Source of the DNA: Marsupella aquatica
Taxonomy: Eukaryota > Marchantiophyta
Assembly: GCA_973895155.1 (NCBI GenBank)
Contig: OZ316893.1
Span: 7,254,001 to 7,318,000 of the forward strand
Direction of reading: 5' to 3'
DNA: 64,000 bases
The position numbers were made by a program, and so were the translations under genes. Below are positions 24,381-35,977 of this stretch, one piece after another (the stretch's first letter is position 1; the number at the start of each line of letters is the position of its first letter). The notes under the pieces are model-generated. The model saw only the letters and a list, made by a program, of their open reading frames with translations. It had not been told where the DNA came from and did not search any database.

Positions 24381-24737
24381 TCCATCACTTAGTTGGTGTA
24401 ATTTTTCCCATGAACTAATGGAAGGTGGGGCAACATAACCTTGATAAAAGATTAAGCTACTTGTTGCTAAAATGCACTGATTAATTCACCTTAGAATTAG
24501 TCATTGTGACACGGGTAACATGTCATTTAACCGAACCCAGGTCGTAGATTAGGTCTTATACGGACGTTAGGACCGTAGCCGTAGCGTAGAATAGCACGTA
24601 TAGCCGTCCGTTGCCATTATGAATAGATTAGGAGTAGGTTAAGATGACCAAATAATTACGAGTTCAGGAAGAGGATTATTACGCACGACCGAGGTACGGT
24701 GGTGGCAGCGGAGTAAAAATCAGTTAGAAGTCACGCT

Positions 24738-26301
24738 ATGGAGCATCAGTTGGAGCAGTTTGCTCACTTGCTATGGAGGCCGTGCGCCGCCGGGCCGAAG
24801 GAGATTTGTGAGTTCATCTCCAATTTCGACACTGATGCCTCGACCACCAAGGTTTCGGGGTAGGCCTTATCACTCACGAAGCATCGGTTAACACAAATCT
24901 TTTGTCTGCCAACCGGGCCGGTGCCGGTTGAACTCCGAATTCGGGATAAGGAGTATACGCCGCGGCACTTCAAACCCGAGAGTAAGACGGAAAACGGATA
25001 CAAGCAGGGGTCGTGCACCAACTTAATCTGCATAGAGCGTCTTAACTTCATACGGACCACCCTACACATGATTGAGCCACGATCCGAGATTTCCCTCTGC
25101 ACGATCGTGCAGGTGGAACAGTACAAATGGCGGAACTAGGCCCAATTCTTCTACCAAAGATTCTCAGGGGAGCTGAAGCGGGCTCAGGGTGGTATGGCTA
25201 TTGGGGGGAAGACATACTTGGGAAGCCATATCGTCATTATCCTCGCCTGGTACAAGGCACGGCGGGAGGCCAGAGGAAAGAATATGGCCACCTCAGCCCC
25301 GACTAATATCACCCCCGCCCCAGAGGAGGCAACCCCGAGCGCGCGGACTACCATCGCTCGGGCAAACCCCGAGCCGGAAGCCCCGACTAATATTCCGCCA
25401 CCCGGAAGCCCCGACTAATATTCCGCCACCTCCTCCTGTGGAAATTCCGCCGCCCCCTTCCGTCGAGCCTCCGCTACCCGCAGTACAACCACCCCCAATC
25501 CCTCCACCACCTGAAGAAACCTTCCCCTCCCCAGCGCAGACTACGGAGGAGCTCGTTGCCCCGCCCGAGGAACCACCGAGACCCGAAAGGATGGAGGACT
25601 ACCAAGTAGCCCCGGGGACCATGGCCTACGATCTGGTCCAGAAGTTTAGCCAGACTATGTTTGGGGAGCTGGCGACGTACATCGGACAACAAGTCTCGGC
25701 GTACTTTCAACCGGCCTTCTTCATGTTAGAGCACCAACCACAGATCGTCAGCCGCTTGGAAGAAGAACTCATGGCGAAGGGGAATGAGATTGGGCGCCTC
25801 CAGATGCTGATAGAGCACCTCGAGGAGGAAGCCACTACCCGCCGCGAGGAGTTAGTCCGCACCGTCGAACAAAGGGATGGACTAACCCAGGAGTTAAGCG
25901 AAGATCAAGCAGATCTCAAGAAGCTGGATGACACCGTGCTTCAATTACGCTCAGAATCTTCGGCTTGGGTTACCAGCCTGACTGACCTCAACAAACAATT
26001 CCTGCAGGCAGCGCAGTAGGTGGCTAGTCTCTCCGCCAAGCGGGATAAATTGCTGGCGCAGGACCAGATCCATCGCGACTCCATTAACCAGCTCAACCTG
26101 GAGGTAGCGCGGCTCCAGACCGAGGCCGATGAAGCTGCAAATGAGGTGGAGGAGGCGGTACGGGACAACAAGGCCTTGCAGGACCGTGTTACCCTGCTCG
26201 TCCTCCAGTGGGGAAAACCTGGGCCCACCTCTGATCAAGGTGGCTCGAGGTCTCGCCCTGACAAGGGGACCAGCCCTGGTCCAACCACAGCACCCACGTA
26301 A
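24738..26301 (+). pseudogene. D2-encoded IFGLP-core / proline-rich / coiled-coil protein, N-terminally deleted
   Basis: The reading frame begins at ATG 24738 right at the internal deletion and keeps the core ('RLTQIF-C-LP' with the G of FGLP changed to C, then 'RLNFIRTTLHMIEPRSEIS'). Breaks: TAG near 24861, TAG at 25137, a frameshift at about 25375-25425 caused by a short tandem duplication in the proline-rich linker, and TAG at 26017-26019 (CAG in D1). The coiled coil (25680-26190) and C-terminal 'GGSRSRPDKGTSPGP' tail match D1. Confidence 0.75.
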
Positions 26302-26519
26302 GGGGTGGTTAGCGAAGGGTGGAAGCAGGCGCCACGCGAGGCAGTTAAGTCAACGGCATCTTTTGGTTAGGGGCAACGACAGAATGGCTGTCATTAGGCG
26401 CCGATTAGCGGCAGTAGGAAGAATTAGGGCCGGATCAGTTAGGATCAGCCAACGTAGGATGGAGTCCATCAACGGACTTGATTTTTGTCAGTAGGCTTGG
26501 CCGCTGCCATCCCGATCGG

Positions 26520-29500
26520 TGTAAGTAGTGGGTATTTCCAAAATCATGAAGAAACTGAAATTTTTTAAATTTTTTATGGGGTTTAACCTCTAATTGTTGA
26601 TAACAGAATGGAGATAGCATTCTGTCTACAAGTTACGGTTCCCAAGTTTAAAGTAAGTTTACGAGTAAACTCCTGTTACTAGTTACGAGTTACGAGTTAC
26701 GATTTACGGGGTTGCGACAGTATACTAGTTACGAGTATACTAGTGACGACTTACTAGTTAGGGCTTTATGAGTTGTGCCTTACGAGTTGGCGACCGATGA
26801 TCGCGATGTCTTACGGCTACTTCCAACGGGACTTAGCAACGGGATGGCGAACGTGAATTGAAGAAAAGGCAAATTAGACTTTGGGCGCTCACTCCTGACT
26901 TAATTCCTGCCACCTCTGTTGATTCTACCAGCTTCCCCACTCCTTAGCGCACTCAACATAACGGATGAGAGCTATGGCAAACCTCGGCATTGATGAACAG
27001 TACCGAGTTGACACTCTGGCAATTCCTAAGAGCATAGTCGCCCGAATTCCACCAGCGCCCGATAGCTATGCAAATTTACGGACTTCCTTACAGCAGCTAG
27101 GTTTGCAGCATCTACTTGCCGTTCCTTGGGAAGTAGAGCTCGACACATATTTGCAGGATTTTGTAAAGGGGTCAGTGCTTGCTCCTGAATTTTGACGGAC
27201 TATTCGAGCTCGACCCAGCTTATGGACTGTGGAACAAATTGCTTATGCCTTCCGCTGCCCTTCAGAAGGAGAAGGATTGTATTCGAAGAAGAAAGATTTA
27301 TCTACACCTTACTTCTCTGGGACTTGCAATCTCACCAATGGCTGGAATTTAACACAGTGTATTTATCCAGATTTGAGAGTGCTTCTGGAATTTCTAGTAC
27401 CCATTTTACACCCGAAGAAGCCAACCATCTGTCCAGTGGCTTTGGTGAATACAATTGTAGCCGCACACAGTGGATCTGTCCAGGTGAATTGGGCCCTGCT
27501 AATTTTCAATGTGATGAAGGATCAGGTGAGGTCATGAAGGCAGGTAGACCCACTCATCTGCAGATTTATTTGTCTCAACTCTATCATGCTTATGATTGTT
27601 TATATCCAGAGGAGAAAACGGAAAGAGGGCTGCTCCTGATTGAGTTAGGCATTGAAGAAGACCTAAGTATGGAAGAACCAGTGGATGCTGTTCCCCTGGA
27701 TTCTCATGATCAGAATGTGGGTGCTGAGATGGAATTAGATAGGACACCTGCTCATAACTTAGAGTTGGTTCGACACCCTCTGCATAACGTGGTGTATTCA
27801 CCAAGAGTTAATATGAGAGATCAACCTGGAGCTGGAGAAGACAGAGATTCTCCTGAGCAATCAGCCGACGTTGTTGAACTGGCTCTTGCAACTGTCAACC
27901 TAAGGACCAACTCCTCCACACCTCCGAAAGCGGAAGCGAATTAGCAACTCATTGATAAGTTGACATCTCTTCTTAGTTGCAGTGATGATGGTCTTTTCGA
28001 TGCTGTCAATGATTTAAGAATGGAAGCTGTCAGTTTGAAGTCACCATTCCCTGACCAATTAAGCCCTATCAGGATGACCTCTCCTCCAGGAGAGTCAACA
28101 CCAATGGAATATGTGACTCTCACCCCTGCTGCTCAACAGACCCCCTTTCAATCAGGTGACCTTGTTCCATTAACAGACAATATTAGCTGTGCAGCTATTG
28201 TGGATGATCTACTGGAGATATTGCAGTGTGATCCTTGGCAGATAGTCTCTGTAGTTGGCAACCTGGTGCAGCGATGTCCCACTGCTACCCCTTCTCCTAG
28301 TCCACGTTTTCCCCCTTACAGTCCTGACTCCAGCTATGAACCCACTGAAGGACCGCCCTACCATCAGTCATAGTATGAGCATCCTTATGTTCGAAAGGAT
28401 CTTCCTGAAGACTCTGATCCGCCCTCAGATGGTGACACTTATAGATCCTATGAAAATTCTCTTGGGTCATCCCCAAGGCAAGGATTTGAGAATGTTGATG
28501 TAATTCTAAAATCAAAACCAAATTTAGTGGCAGTGGTCACCTCGTCCACCCAAACCCCCAGGAATGCTACTATCGAAAGCAGGTACCCTAGACGTCCTGA
28601 GTCAGAAGTGCACAGGTATGCCACCACTTGCAAAATAATGCAGGCCAACAGACCACCGGTTGGAGAGTTCTGGAGATACTACTATCTAAAGAAGACTGAG
28701 GCAAGCTACATCTTCGATCTTAGGTGTCTTGGTACTTCTAGAGTGGAAATGGCACAATTTGATGAGTTCTGGATTGACTCAATATACTTTCGGCCTATTC
28801 TTGCTATGATGCTACTCCAAGGTGATGTAGAGGTAGAGGATTCAGACTTAGTTCTGGCATACTTTGGAAACTTTGCAGCCTATGCCTTGGATTTTGTGGT
28901 TTCCTTCCTGATGCAGAGCAAGAAGTCTACTGCTCTACAACACGATTACATACCACAAGGACCCAAGGTTACCCTTGTTTCAACCAGTACATTGGCTGAG
29001 AAACAGAGGATCTGGAATAATGTCACTTCTCAGACTCTAGCTGAATTCAACCGATACTTCAGAGATGTCAGATGGAGGCTTCGACCCTTCTATTCCAGGA
29101 TGATGAGTAGTGATGAGTTCCTGTTTCATTATTCCCAAGTGTATGCTGCTACCTGCAACAACTATGATGTGATCGGGATGTACAGAGAAGCTCTTCGTAT
29201 AGATTCATGTTATTTGATGAAGAGAATGCCTTTGATGTACCCTGAGAGACAACTAAGGTGCCTACCATACTCCAGAGGATCCCCACGCCAAGCTGAACTG
29301 ATGGAGGTTACTCAAAACCGAATTGTTACCCTTGTGGAGTTGCTGGAACCAGACGACATCCGACAGCAAGCTTGAAGAAGTCTTTAAGTGTTCTTAATTA
29401 GTTTTTAGAGTAGTGCATCTTATCTGATTTTTAGAAATGTGTTCTAGAGCTTTGGAAGCTGTCATACTTCTTTAGTGTATAGTCTGTACCTAGGAAAACC

Positions 29501-30606
29501 ACCCGGCAAAATCTCAGAGTTTTCTGACTTATAGTTAGGAAGTTAAAAATAGTTGAATTCATCAAGTCTTTACTTTACCGCGATTACGAGTTACGACTTA
29601 GCTTTTACTAGTTTAAGAGTTACTAGTTTACGATTACGAGTTCCGATAGACAGCCGATTACGAGTTAATAGTTTACTAGTTACGAGTTCATACTTAGCCA
29701 TTTTTCCGGCTTTTCACTTACTGAATCGCCATTTAAAAATTTTGAGGGGTATGAAGAGGCATGTCTCTTCGACCCTGTGACCTCTCACTCAGTAGATTTT
29801 GACTATAAGATAGCTCTACCACTAGTGTAGATGATGGTTAAGTTATGCATTTTTGCCTTTTCCTTGTGTTAAACTAGTTGATCATGAATCTATGAGTTCG
29901 AGATCAGGTTTAACATTTGGAGAGACTTACCTCCTTCTTGTGTTTTTTTTACCTATGATTATAAACACAGGAAGTAAAATTCCTTTTGTGCAAATCTTTT
30001 GAGTTGTGATGACAGATTCCTTGTTGGTGACTCATTGCAATCTCCTGAGTTCTTAAAGTTAACTCATTGAGTTTAAGTCTCATTGAAATTGATGGATCTT
30101 CTTTCGTGTTGCTTAGTACCATCTAAATGTTGAAGTAGCTACCTTTTAGATCTTATCTGAGTACCACTTAGAAAGAAAGGATAAGACATGTCGACGGCAT
30201 TTTAAAAGAGTACTCTAGTAAACATTTTTTTAGACTGAAAAGTAATATGGATTTGAATCCTTAAGTCTTTTCATTTTGACTTATGTCTAAGGAGTAACCT
30301 TGGTCTATTCCAGACTCCCTTAGCATACTTTGAGATATTTTTCCTTGTGTTTTGTTAATCATTTCCTTTTCATTAATTTATGGTTACATGATGCTGAGTT
30401 GTCATTAAAGACCACTCACCGCTGTGGAGCGATCTTCAAAATACCTTAGTAAAGTAATCAATCCTGATTACTATGTGTTAAAGAGAGTTCTTAAACTCTC
30501 ATTTGTGTTTTTATGTATCAAATCAACCCCATCTTGTTCTTTACGGGAACGAATACCGAGTTTGAAGACCTATAAATGTCTTTTTGGTTCTTCATAGCAA
30601 ACTACA
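26520..30606 (+). mobile_element. F2: solo LTR of the F gypsy family, 4,087 bp, inserted in D2
   Basis: Same ends as the F1 5' LTR (TGTAAGTAGTGGG...GCAAACTACA), flanked by ATCGG (26515-26519) and GTCGG (30607-30611), a one-mismatch duplication. No primer site, gag or pol follows: the D-unit sequence resumes at once. This is therefore a solo LTR, and it confirms that the LTR-borne ORF travels with the LTR. It also carries both ACTCGTAA-type tracts (about 26640-26760 and 29570-29700). Confidence 0.9.
26965..29375 (+). pseudogene. F2 LTR-encoded protein (same family as 17465-19876)
   Basis: From ATG 26965 the frame has TGA at 27193 (CGA in F1), a 1-bp deletion near 27530, TAG at 27942 (CAA in F1) and TAG at 28371 (CAG in F1). 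The last 282 codons (28527-29375) are uninterrupted and contain the C-terminal domain. Between them, F1 and F2 each lack the other's stops, so the ancestor was an uninterrupted ~803-residue protein. The C-terminal domain is nearly identical in both copies. No function is assigned. Confidence 0.78.
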
Positions 30607-31689
30607 GTCGGCACCCTTGTCGTCGACGGTCAACCAGTCAGTGCGGCACGACCAGTAGTCAGAAGGTAGTTAGGCAGTAGGTAGTATCCCGGAAGGTAGC
30701 ATCCTCCGGTTCTCTTCCGCAAACTGTAGTATTTAGGCTTCCCCTTCTGCTATGGAAGGGGGAGAAGGCTTAGTTATCTCAGCAGAAGATAGGTGAGGCA
30801 CGGGGAGTCCCGGCCTGAGCAGGGTCAGAGCGCACCAAGGAGTGAGAGCCAGAGTCGAGCTTGCTGGGCAAGTGCGAGGCGGGGCCTCGTAGAGACTGGG
30901 CATCGACTGTCGTTGGGCCTGCTAACCCCCTTTGAAGTCGAGTCAACCATGTAAACTGATGCTTCGCTGAGTAAATGTAGTCTTTTCCACCTAATGTTTC
31001 CGCAAGTAACTGGTGTTGTGAGTATGCTTTGTCTGGGCAAAGGCACCATTTTAAGGGACGTACTGGGTGCGGACTAATGGTAGGGATTGCCACCCATTGT
31101 ATGTCACAAGGTTCTTTCGCGTCGATGGCTTGAAAAGCCCCAAGCCGGGAGTTAGTCCGAGTCACTAACTGAGGGAGGATTCCAGCGGTGGAAGATAAAA
31201 GATACCTATGACTAGTACGAATTGCTTAAATGTCATGCCAGTAAGTATATCGGCTTAGTCTGACTTAGGGCTAATCGGGGCCACTACACACCTCCTTGCC
31301 CGAACCCTCACCCCTACTAGTGGTCGAGGTCGCACCATGGCACTAAACTGGATTTAAGGCCCAGGTTAGGGACGCGACAGTCGTCTAACTCAAATTTGTG
31401 AAAAGTTGGACCTCAATTCCAAAGCCAAACCTTTCCTTGAGGGGTTGAAGTAGGTCTCTCCTTGCTATCAGATTTTCTCAATACGAATCCATTTATGGTT
31501 TTATTCCTCTTTCACTATTGAGTTTGATGAGGGACCATAACATCTTTACATGCACCTTGGCATGATTCAAGCTTAATATACTTCAAAGATGCCTAAATAA
31601 TCATTCAAGGTCCTCAACATGGTCATTGAAAACCATTTTTTTGTATTAGATAATTTTTACATCCTTAAGGGCGTAACCCCTCTATTACA

Positions 31690-32114
31690 CCGAGGCTAGG
31701 GCCCGAGCAGCTTTAGCAGAACAGGCCGGGCTCAGAAAGGACGCCGAGATTGCACGGCTCCGGGCCAAGATTGACGGTTTGAAGGGACAAACCGTCAGTT
31801 GGCAAAAGGATCTGGAAAAAGTTGACTCTAGATCTCAGCGGGACACAACCGAGATTGACACCCTGAAGATAGAGGTGGCGCGGCTTCAAGTAGAAGCCAC
31901 AAAACAGGCCCAGTTGGTGCATAAGCTAATGAGCGACACCCAGCAACTGGAGGAGGCATGCCAGGAGGCCGCGGAAGAGGCGGACGCGGCAAAGCGGGAG
32001 AATGAATCTCTGCTGGACCAGGTCCAGCTACTCAAGTAGGACACTGACAGACTCAGAAGGCAGCAGGATAGCCGCTCCCACTCGGGCGGCTCTGGCAAGT
32101 GTGCCAGGCATTAG
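31690..32114 (+). pseudogene. E1-encoded protein, C-terminal coiled coil
   Basis: Continues the E1 ORF after G. The heptad-rich sequence ('DAEIARLRAKIDGLKGQT', 'DTQQLEEACQEAAEEA', 'ENESLLDQVQLL') matches E2 46930-47334. TAG at about 32037 replaces an alanine codon of E2, and the shared terminal stop lies near 32112. About 890 bp of non-coding E1 tail follow, to 33005. Confidence 0.75.
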
Positions 32115-33005
32115 CGGCTGAGTAGGATTAAAATAGAGTTAGGAGTAGCTAGATTAGGCTATAGGGACAAGTACCTGCCCTAGTTAAAGGAGCACTGCCA
32201 TGTTGTACAACCTGCGTAGATTAGGATCTTCTAATAAGACAATCCATTTTCCGGCCTGACAGCAGCTTAGTTAGGACCTTAGTTAGCAAATCTTTGGGCG
32301 TGAGGGCACTCCGTTCCTCGGCCCTTAGTATTTAGTGCACCCCTCGATAGAGGCAGGGGGGTTTTTAGTCTCAGTGTTGGACATCCGCGGTATGTGCGGG
32401 GAGTCCCAACCTCTAGGAGTGAAAGAGTACCAAGGGGGGGTGTAGGACTAAGCTCGCTGGGCGAGTGCGGAGCCGGGCTCCGTTGTAGTGTACACCCTCG
32501 GCCTTGGACCTGTTCATTCTAGAGCTTTTGGGTCAACTAAGTGTACGCATATGTCTCCTATGTAGTAAAATCCTTTGCCATTATTTCCTTCATGTAAATC
32601 GAGATTGTATGCTTGTGCGTATGTATATGTGTGAATCTCGTGTATAGGTGCCAATGCTTGGCCGAACGCACTACCCAAGTCGTGCACGGGGTGCAGCTCG
32701 CGGGTAAGTGGTTGGGAGCCCGGATTGAGTACCCATACCATCGAATCCGGATCAAAGGCGGACAACACGAAGGTTTAGAAGCCCGTAAGCCGGGGTCGAT
32801 CCTGCTATTGATTGAGGTACGTTCTGGCGGCGGAACACAAACCATACCTAAGAGGTGTCCGTATATGACAATAGGCGCACTTAGCGCTAGTTTATGTGAG
32901 TTAGGTGCATTTTGTGCCTCCCTCCCTGCCCGAACCCTCATTTTGACGAAGAATGTGTCTGTCTAAGCCAAAGCCTAGGTTAAGGCCTAGGCTGACGACG
33001 TGACA

Positions 33006-34734
33006 CCTCACATTTAGGCAAACAATACTATGTATCATTTATCGATGATTACTCAAGGTTTGTTTGGATTTACTTCATTGCCCATAAGTTTGAAGTGCTC
33101 TCCATCTTCAAATAATGGGTAGCTCAAGTTGAGACACAGACTACAAAGAATGTGAGATATCTACGATCAGATAATGGTGGTGAATACACCTCTGGCAAGT
33201 TCAACATGTATTGTGCAAATAAGGGAATTACTCACCATCTCACAATTGTGTACACTCTTGAGCAAAATGGTGTTGCTGAGCGACTCAACCACACATTGTT
33301 GGAGCGAGAAAAGAGCATGTTGAGCCACTCTAAATTGCCACAAATATTTTGGGCAGAAGCTGTCAACACTGCTGCTTATCTAGTAAATCTCTCTCCTAGT
33401 CGGGCAATCACTTATAAAACCTCCTTTGAGCTATGGCATAATCAACCTGTTGATTATTCAAAGCTTAGGGTTTTTGGCTGTGAAGCTTATGCACATGGTC
33501 CTAGGGACTAAGCTAGACCCTAGCTTAGCCCAAAAATGCATTTTTCTTGGTATCAGCGTAAAGTTAAAGGTTATCAATTGTGGGATTCAATTGATTGCAA
33601 GTTACTTGTTAGTTGGGATGTATCCTTCAATGAAGAAAAATCAAGAGAAAACCATTGAAGGAGGGGGAGATAGTTCAATTCCCTACTACTAACAAAGAGC
33701 AATCTCCTCCTCTAGAGGATTTAAGGGGAAAGAATGAGTTAGATGAAGAGTATGATGACACCACTATAAGGCAAAGCACACTACAATCAGATCAGCCAGA
33801 ATCTTCAATGCAAAGAGGAACTCGCAAACTTGGCTTCCTTCTGATCAAGTGGATTTGGATGAAGAATCTATTGATGCATTGGTAATAGAAGATGGAGATC
33901 CATCCTCATTTTGAGAGGTCCTAGCTACTATGGAGAAGCAAGAGTGGCAGCGGCAATGCGCATGGAAATGAAATCACTTCATGATAATAAGACTTGGGAA
34001 CTCACAAGTCTACCTAGTGACAAGCAGGCTGTTGACAACAAGTGGGTGTATAGGAAGAAAGATGGACCCACAGGATGCTGAGAAGATATTTAAGGCTCGG
34101 TTGGTAGCCAAGGGTTTTACTCAACAGAAAGGTATAGACTACAATCAGGTTTTTTCACCCGTAACAAAGTATTCAACAATACATTTGCTATGTGCTCTTG
34201 TAGTTTTATTTGATTTGGTTTTAGATCAAATGGATGTTGTCAGACATTCTTATACGGATCGTTGGATGAGGTGATTTATATGAGACATCCAGAGGGTTTT
34301 GTGCAAAAAGGCAAGGAAAATCTGGTATGTAGATTGCTAAAATCCTTGTGTGGATTAAAGTAGAGCCCAAGGCAATGGAACAAGCGTTTTGATGAATTTT
34401 TGAAATTGCTTGGATTTGTGCAAAGCGTGTACGTACGATCCATATGTTTACATTAGGCATGTGATCAGGCATGTGAACAACACATGTTTTAAGTTTGTCA
34501 TCCTTGTACTTTATGTGGATGACATGTTCATTGCAGCAAAGGATAGGGGAAAAGTTGATAAGCTTAAGGCCCAACTCAGTTCTGAGTTTAAGATGAAGGA
34601 TTTGGGCACAGCCAAGAGGATCCTAGGTATGGAGATTGTCAGGGATGTGAACAAAGCCAAACTTTGGCTGACATAGAAAAGATATGCAGAGAAGGTGCTC
34701 TCAAAATTCAACATGGCAGATGCTAAGGCTGTGA
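33006..34734 (+). pseudogene. Copia integrase core and reverse transcriptase (part)
   Basis: After E1 the frame resumes with 'YYVSFIDDYSRFVWIYF' (integrase core), then 'LRSDNGGEYTSGKF' and 'TLEQNGVAERLNHTLLEREK', so the second and third integrase acidic residues (D of SDNG, E of AERLN) are visible. Reverse transcriptase follows: 'ARLVAKGFTQQKGIDYNQVFSPV', 'LCGLK' and the catalytic 'YVDDMFIAA' near 34515. At least six stops and frame changes occur (for example 33117, 33511, 34080). The frame is cut after 'NMADAKAV' by element H. Confidence 0.9.
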
Positions 34735-35046
34735 AACACGATTTCGGACCGACCGAGAAGTGTGTCGGAGTTCTCGTTTAGCCCAATCCTGTTTTTTTTC
34801 TAAGGCAATGCAATGACCGATAAAACTGGCAAAAACTCTCCGAAACGCCACTTTCCTCCATTGCATCGCCGTGGGAATGCAGGGAGCGATACGTGCATCG
34901 GGTTTTACATTCCGTCAGTGAAAAAGTCTGAACTGCAAGTAACTTGGTCCGAACCGCGTAATCCAGGAACGACCACGCACTAACCCAGGTAAAGGGGAAA
35001 CTTAACCATGGTTAAGGGGAAATTAACCATGGTTTAGAGCATCTCC

Positions 35047-35054
35047 TATATAAA
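35047..35054 (+). promoter_or_regulatory. Possible TATA box inside H
   Basis: TATATAAA followed by a GC-richer stretch lies near the left end of H, about 600 bp before its first ORF. It is the only strong TATA-like site near the element's left side. Weak evidence. Confidence 0.3.
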
Positions 35055-35180
35055 GAGGAGCGGGCTGCCCATAAAACGTTTGCTTTCGCTAGAGCAAATA
35101 TCTCCTGACTGAGAGCGAATACCAAACTCCCATCGAGTCTTACATTCATCCCAAACGATTCGACTCTTTCTACCGAAAAC

Positions 35181-35514
35181 CCGATAAATTTATCGGAACA
35201 GCCATTCCTGTTCAAGTTCTCCATGTAAGACTAACTAGTCATTTAGTGTAAAATATCCAGATCCGAGCGGACTGCGATAAATTTATCATATTCTGCATTC
35301 CTCCGTTGCAATCATTTGATCCAGTGTTTAGAGAGGTGTTGCCTTCATTCCGATAAATTTATCGGAGTCTTCATTCCTTTCATGGAAAGAGGAGTAATTG
35401 AGAATCCGATAAATTTATCGGAGTTGTCATTTTTGTGAAAGATTGAATTCAGGGGTTAGGTGTCTGAGGAAGTCATATTTTCAATTCGAATGCGGAGTGC
35501 GATAAACTTATCGC
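35181..35514. repeat. Palindrome family CCGATAAATTTATCGG in H (left cluster)
   Basis: Perfect 16-bp palindromes lie at 35181-35196, 35350-35365 and 35406-35421, with a variant GCGATAAACTTATCGC at 35499-35514 and a partial copy near 35274. More occur at about 36720, 37548 and 37763 and in each unit of the tandem array. Each palindrome is usually followed by a short 'ttcattcct'-like stretch, so the repeated unit is longer than the palindrome. Confidence 0.8.
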
Positions 35515-35647
35515 ATCCTCCTGTGAGAATAATTTTCCTTTGTTTTGTTTGGAGACTCATCTTCATCTCTGATGTCGCACTGTTGCTGGGTTTAGGAGGC
35601 ACAACGGAAGGTTGATTGCACTCCGTGGACAATAGGTATTGTGACAA

Positions 35648-35977
35648 ATGGCTGTCTTCCTTGAAAATCGTGTCAAACGTGCACGCCGGTTGTACAAGAG
35701 ACTCGTGCGACTCAAAGTTCTCCCCATCGGTATAGGAGCATTGTGGATGGGTGGTACTGATCCTGGAGATAGGCAAAATCCTCTCCGCATTGAATTCTGC
35801 GGAATGAATGATGCAGGAGTTCCAATTCGTTCGAGGTTGATGTTAACGGCGTGTTTACATTCTTTGGAGTTTTCTTGTAACTATTGTTGTCGTCGTCTTG
35901 ACAACAAGTACCACAAACAGGCTCACTTCTGTTGTAAGATTTGGAACGAAGACCCTTGGGTGAACCTTTCACGATGA
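35648..35977 (+). CDS. Unknown 109-codon ORF in H
   Basis: An ATG-initiated frame with a basic N-terminus ('RVKRARRLYKRLVRL') and a later cysteine/histidine cluster ('CNYCCRRLDNKYHKQAHFCC') that could bind metal, though spacing fits no family I know. It may be a captured host exon or a remnant of an element gene. Coding status is uncertain. Confidence 0.35.
   Translation: MAVFLENRVKRARRLYKRLVRLKVLPIGIGALWMGGTDPGDRQNPLRIEFCGMNDAGVPIRSRLMLTACLHSLEFSCNYCCRRLDNKYHKQAHFCCKIWNEDPWVNLSR

Larger units (their letters stand above)
24505..31379 (+). mobile_element. D2: second D-type LTR-like unit, internally deleted, inserted in G and carrying F2
   Basis: Starts TGTGACACGGGTAACA and ends GGGACGCGACA. 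The flanks GTCAT (24500-24504) and GTCGT (31380-31384) differ by one base. After removing F2 and one target copy it is about 2.78 kb, against 3.83 kb for D1. The missing ~1.09 kb corresponds to D1 about 8493-9577 and covers the N-terminal part of the ORF. Continuity across F2 is clear because 26440-26519 and 30612 onward match adjacent D1 sequence. Confidence 0.8.
22598..31689 (+). mobile_element. G: LTR-like unit (about 2.2 kb own sequence) inserted in E1 ORF, carrying D2 and F2
   Basis: Starts TGTAGAGTAGGG and ends CCCCTCTATTACA. The flanks CATAG (22593-22597) and CCGAG (31690-31694) look like a 5-bp duplication that has diverged by one change on each side. Removing it joins E1's coiled-coil reading frame as in E2. 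Own sequence is 22598-24504 and 31385-31689. It is AT-rich with no persuasive ORF. It contains two diverged copies of an 'aaaccggatcaaaaaccg' motif block (about 23622-23700 and 24305-24375). Other members of its family are not in the window, so LTR identity rests on its ends only. Confidence 0.55.
2031..33005 (+). mobile_element. E1: giant LTR-like unit inserted in Copia integrase (nested host of F1 and G)
   Basis: It starts TGTGACGCCGCC at 2031 and ends GACGACGTGACA at 33005, flanked by CCTCA on both sides. A second copy (E2, 39013-48230) has the same ends. E1's own sequence is only about 2031-2362, 20321-22597 and 31690-33005; the rest is F1 and G with their own inserts. The TG...CA ends and 5-bp duplication are those of LTR elements. 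No gag-pol follows the unit, so I read it as a solo LTR of about 4 kb. The element ends are also weakly inverted (TGTGACG/TGTCACG). F1 insertion plus deletion removed the segment that holds the TATA box in E2. Confidence 0.8.

Noticed and set aside
32500-32980. ORFs in the E1 tail on both strands
   Set aside because: The same tail in E2 does not keep these frames; it is non-coding.
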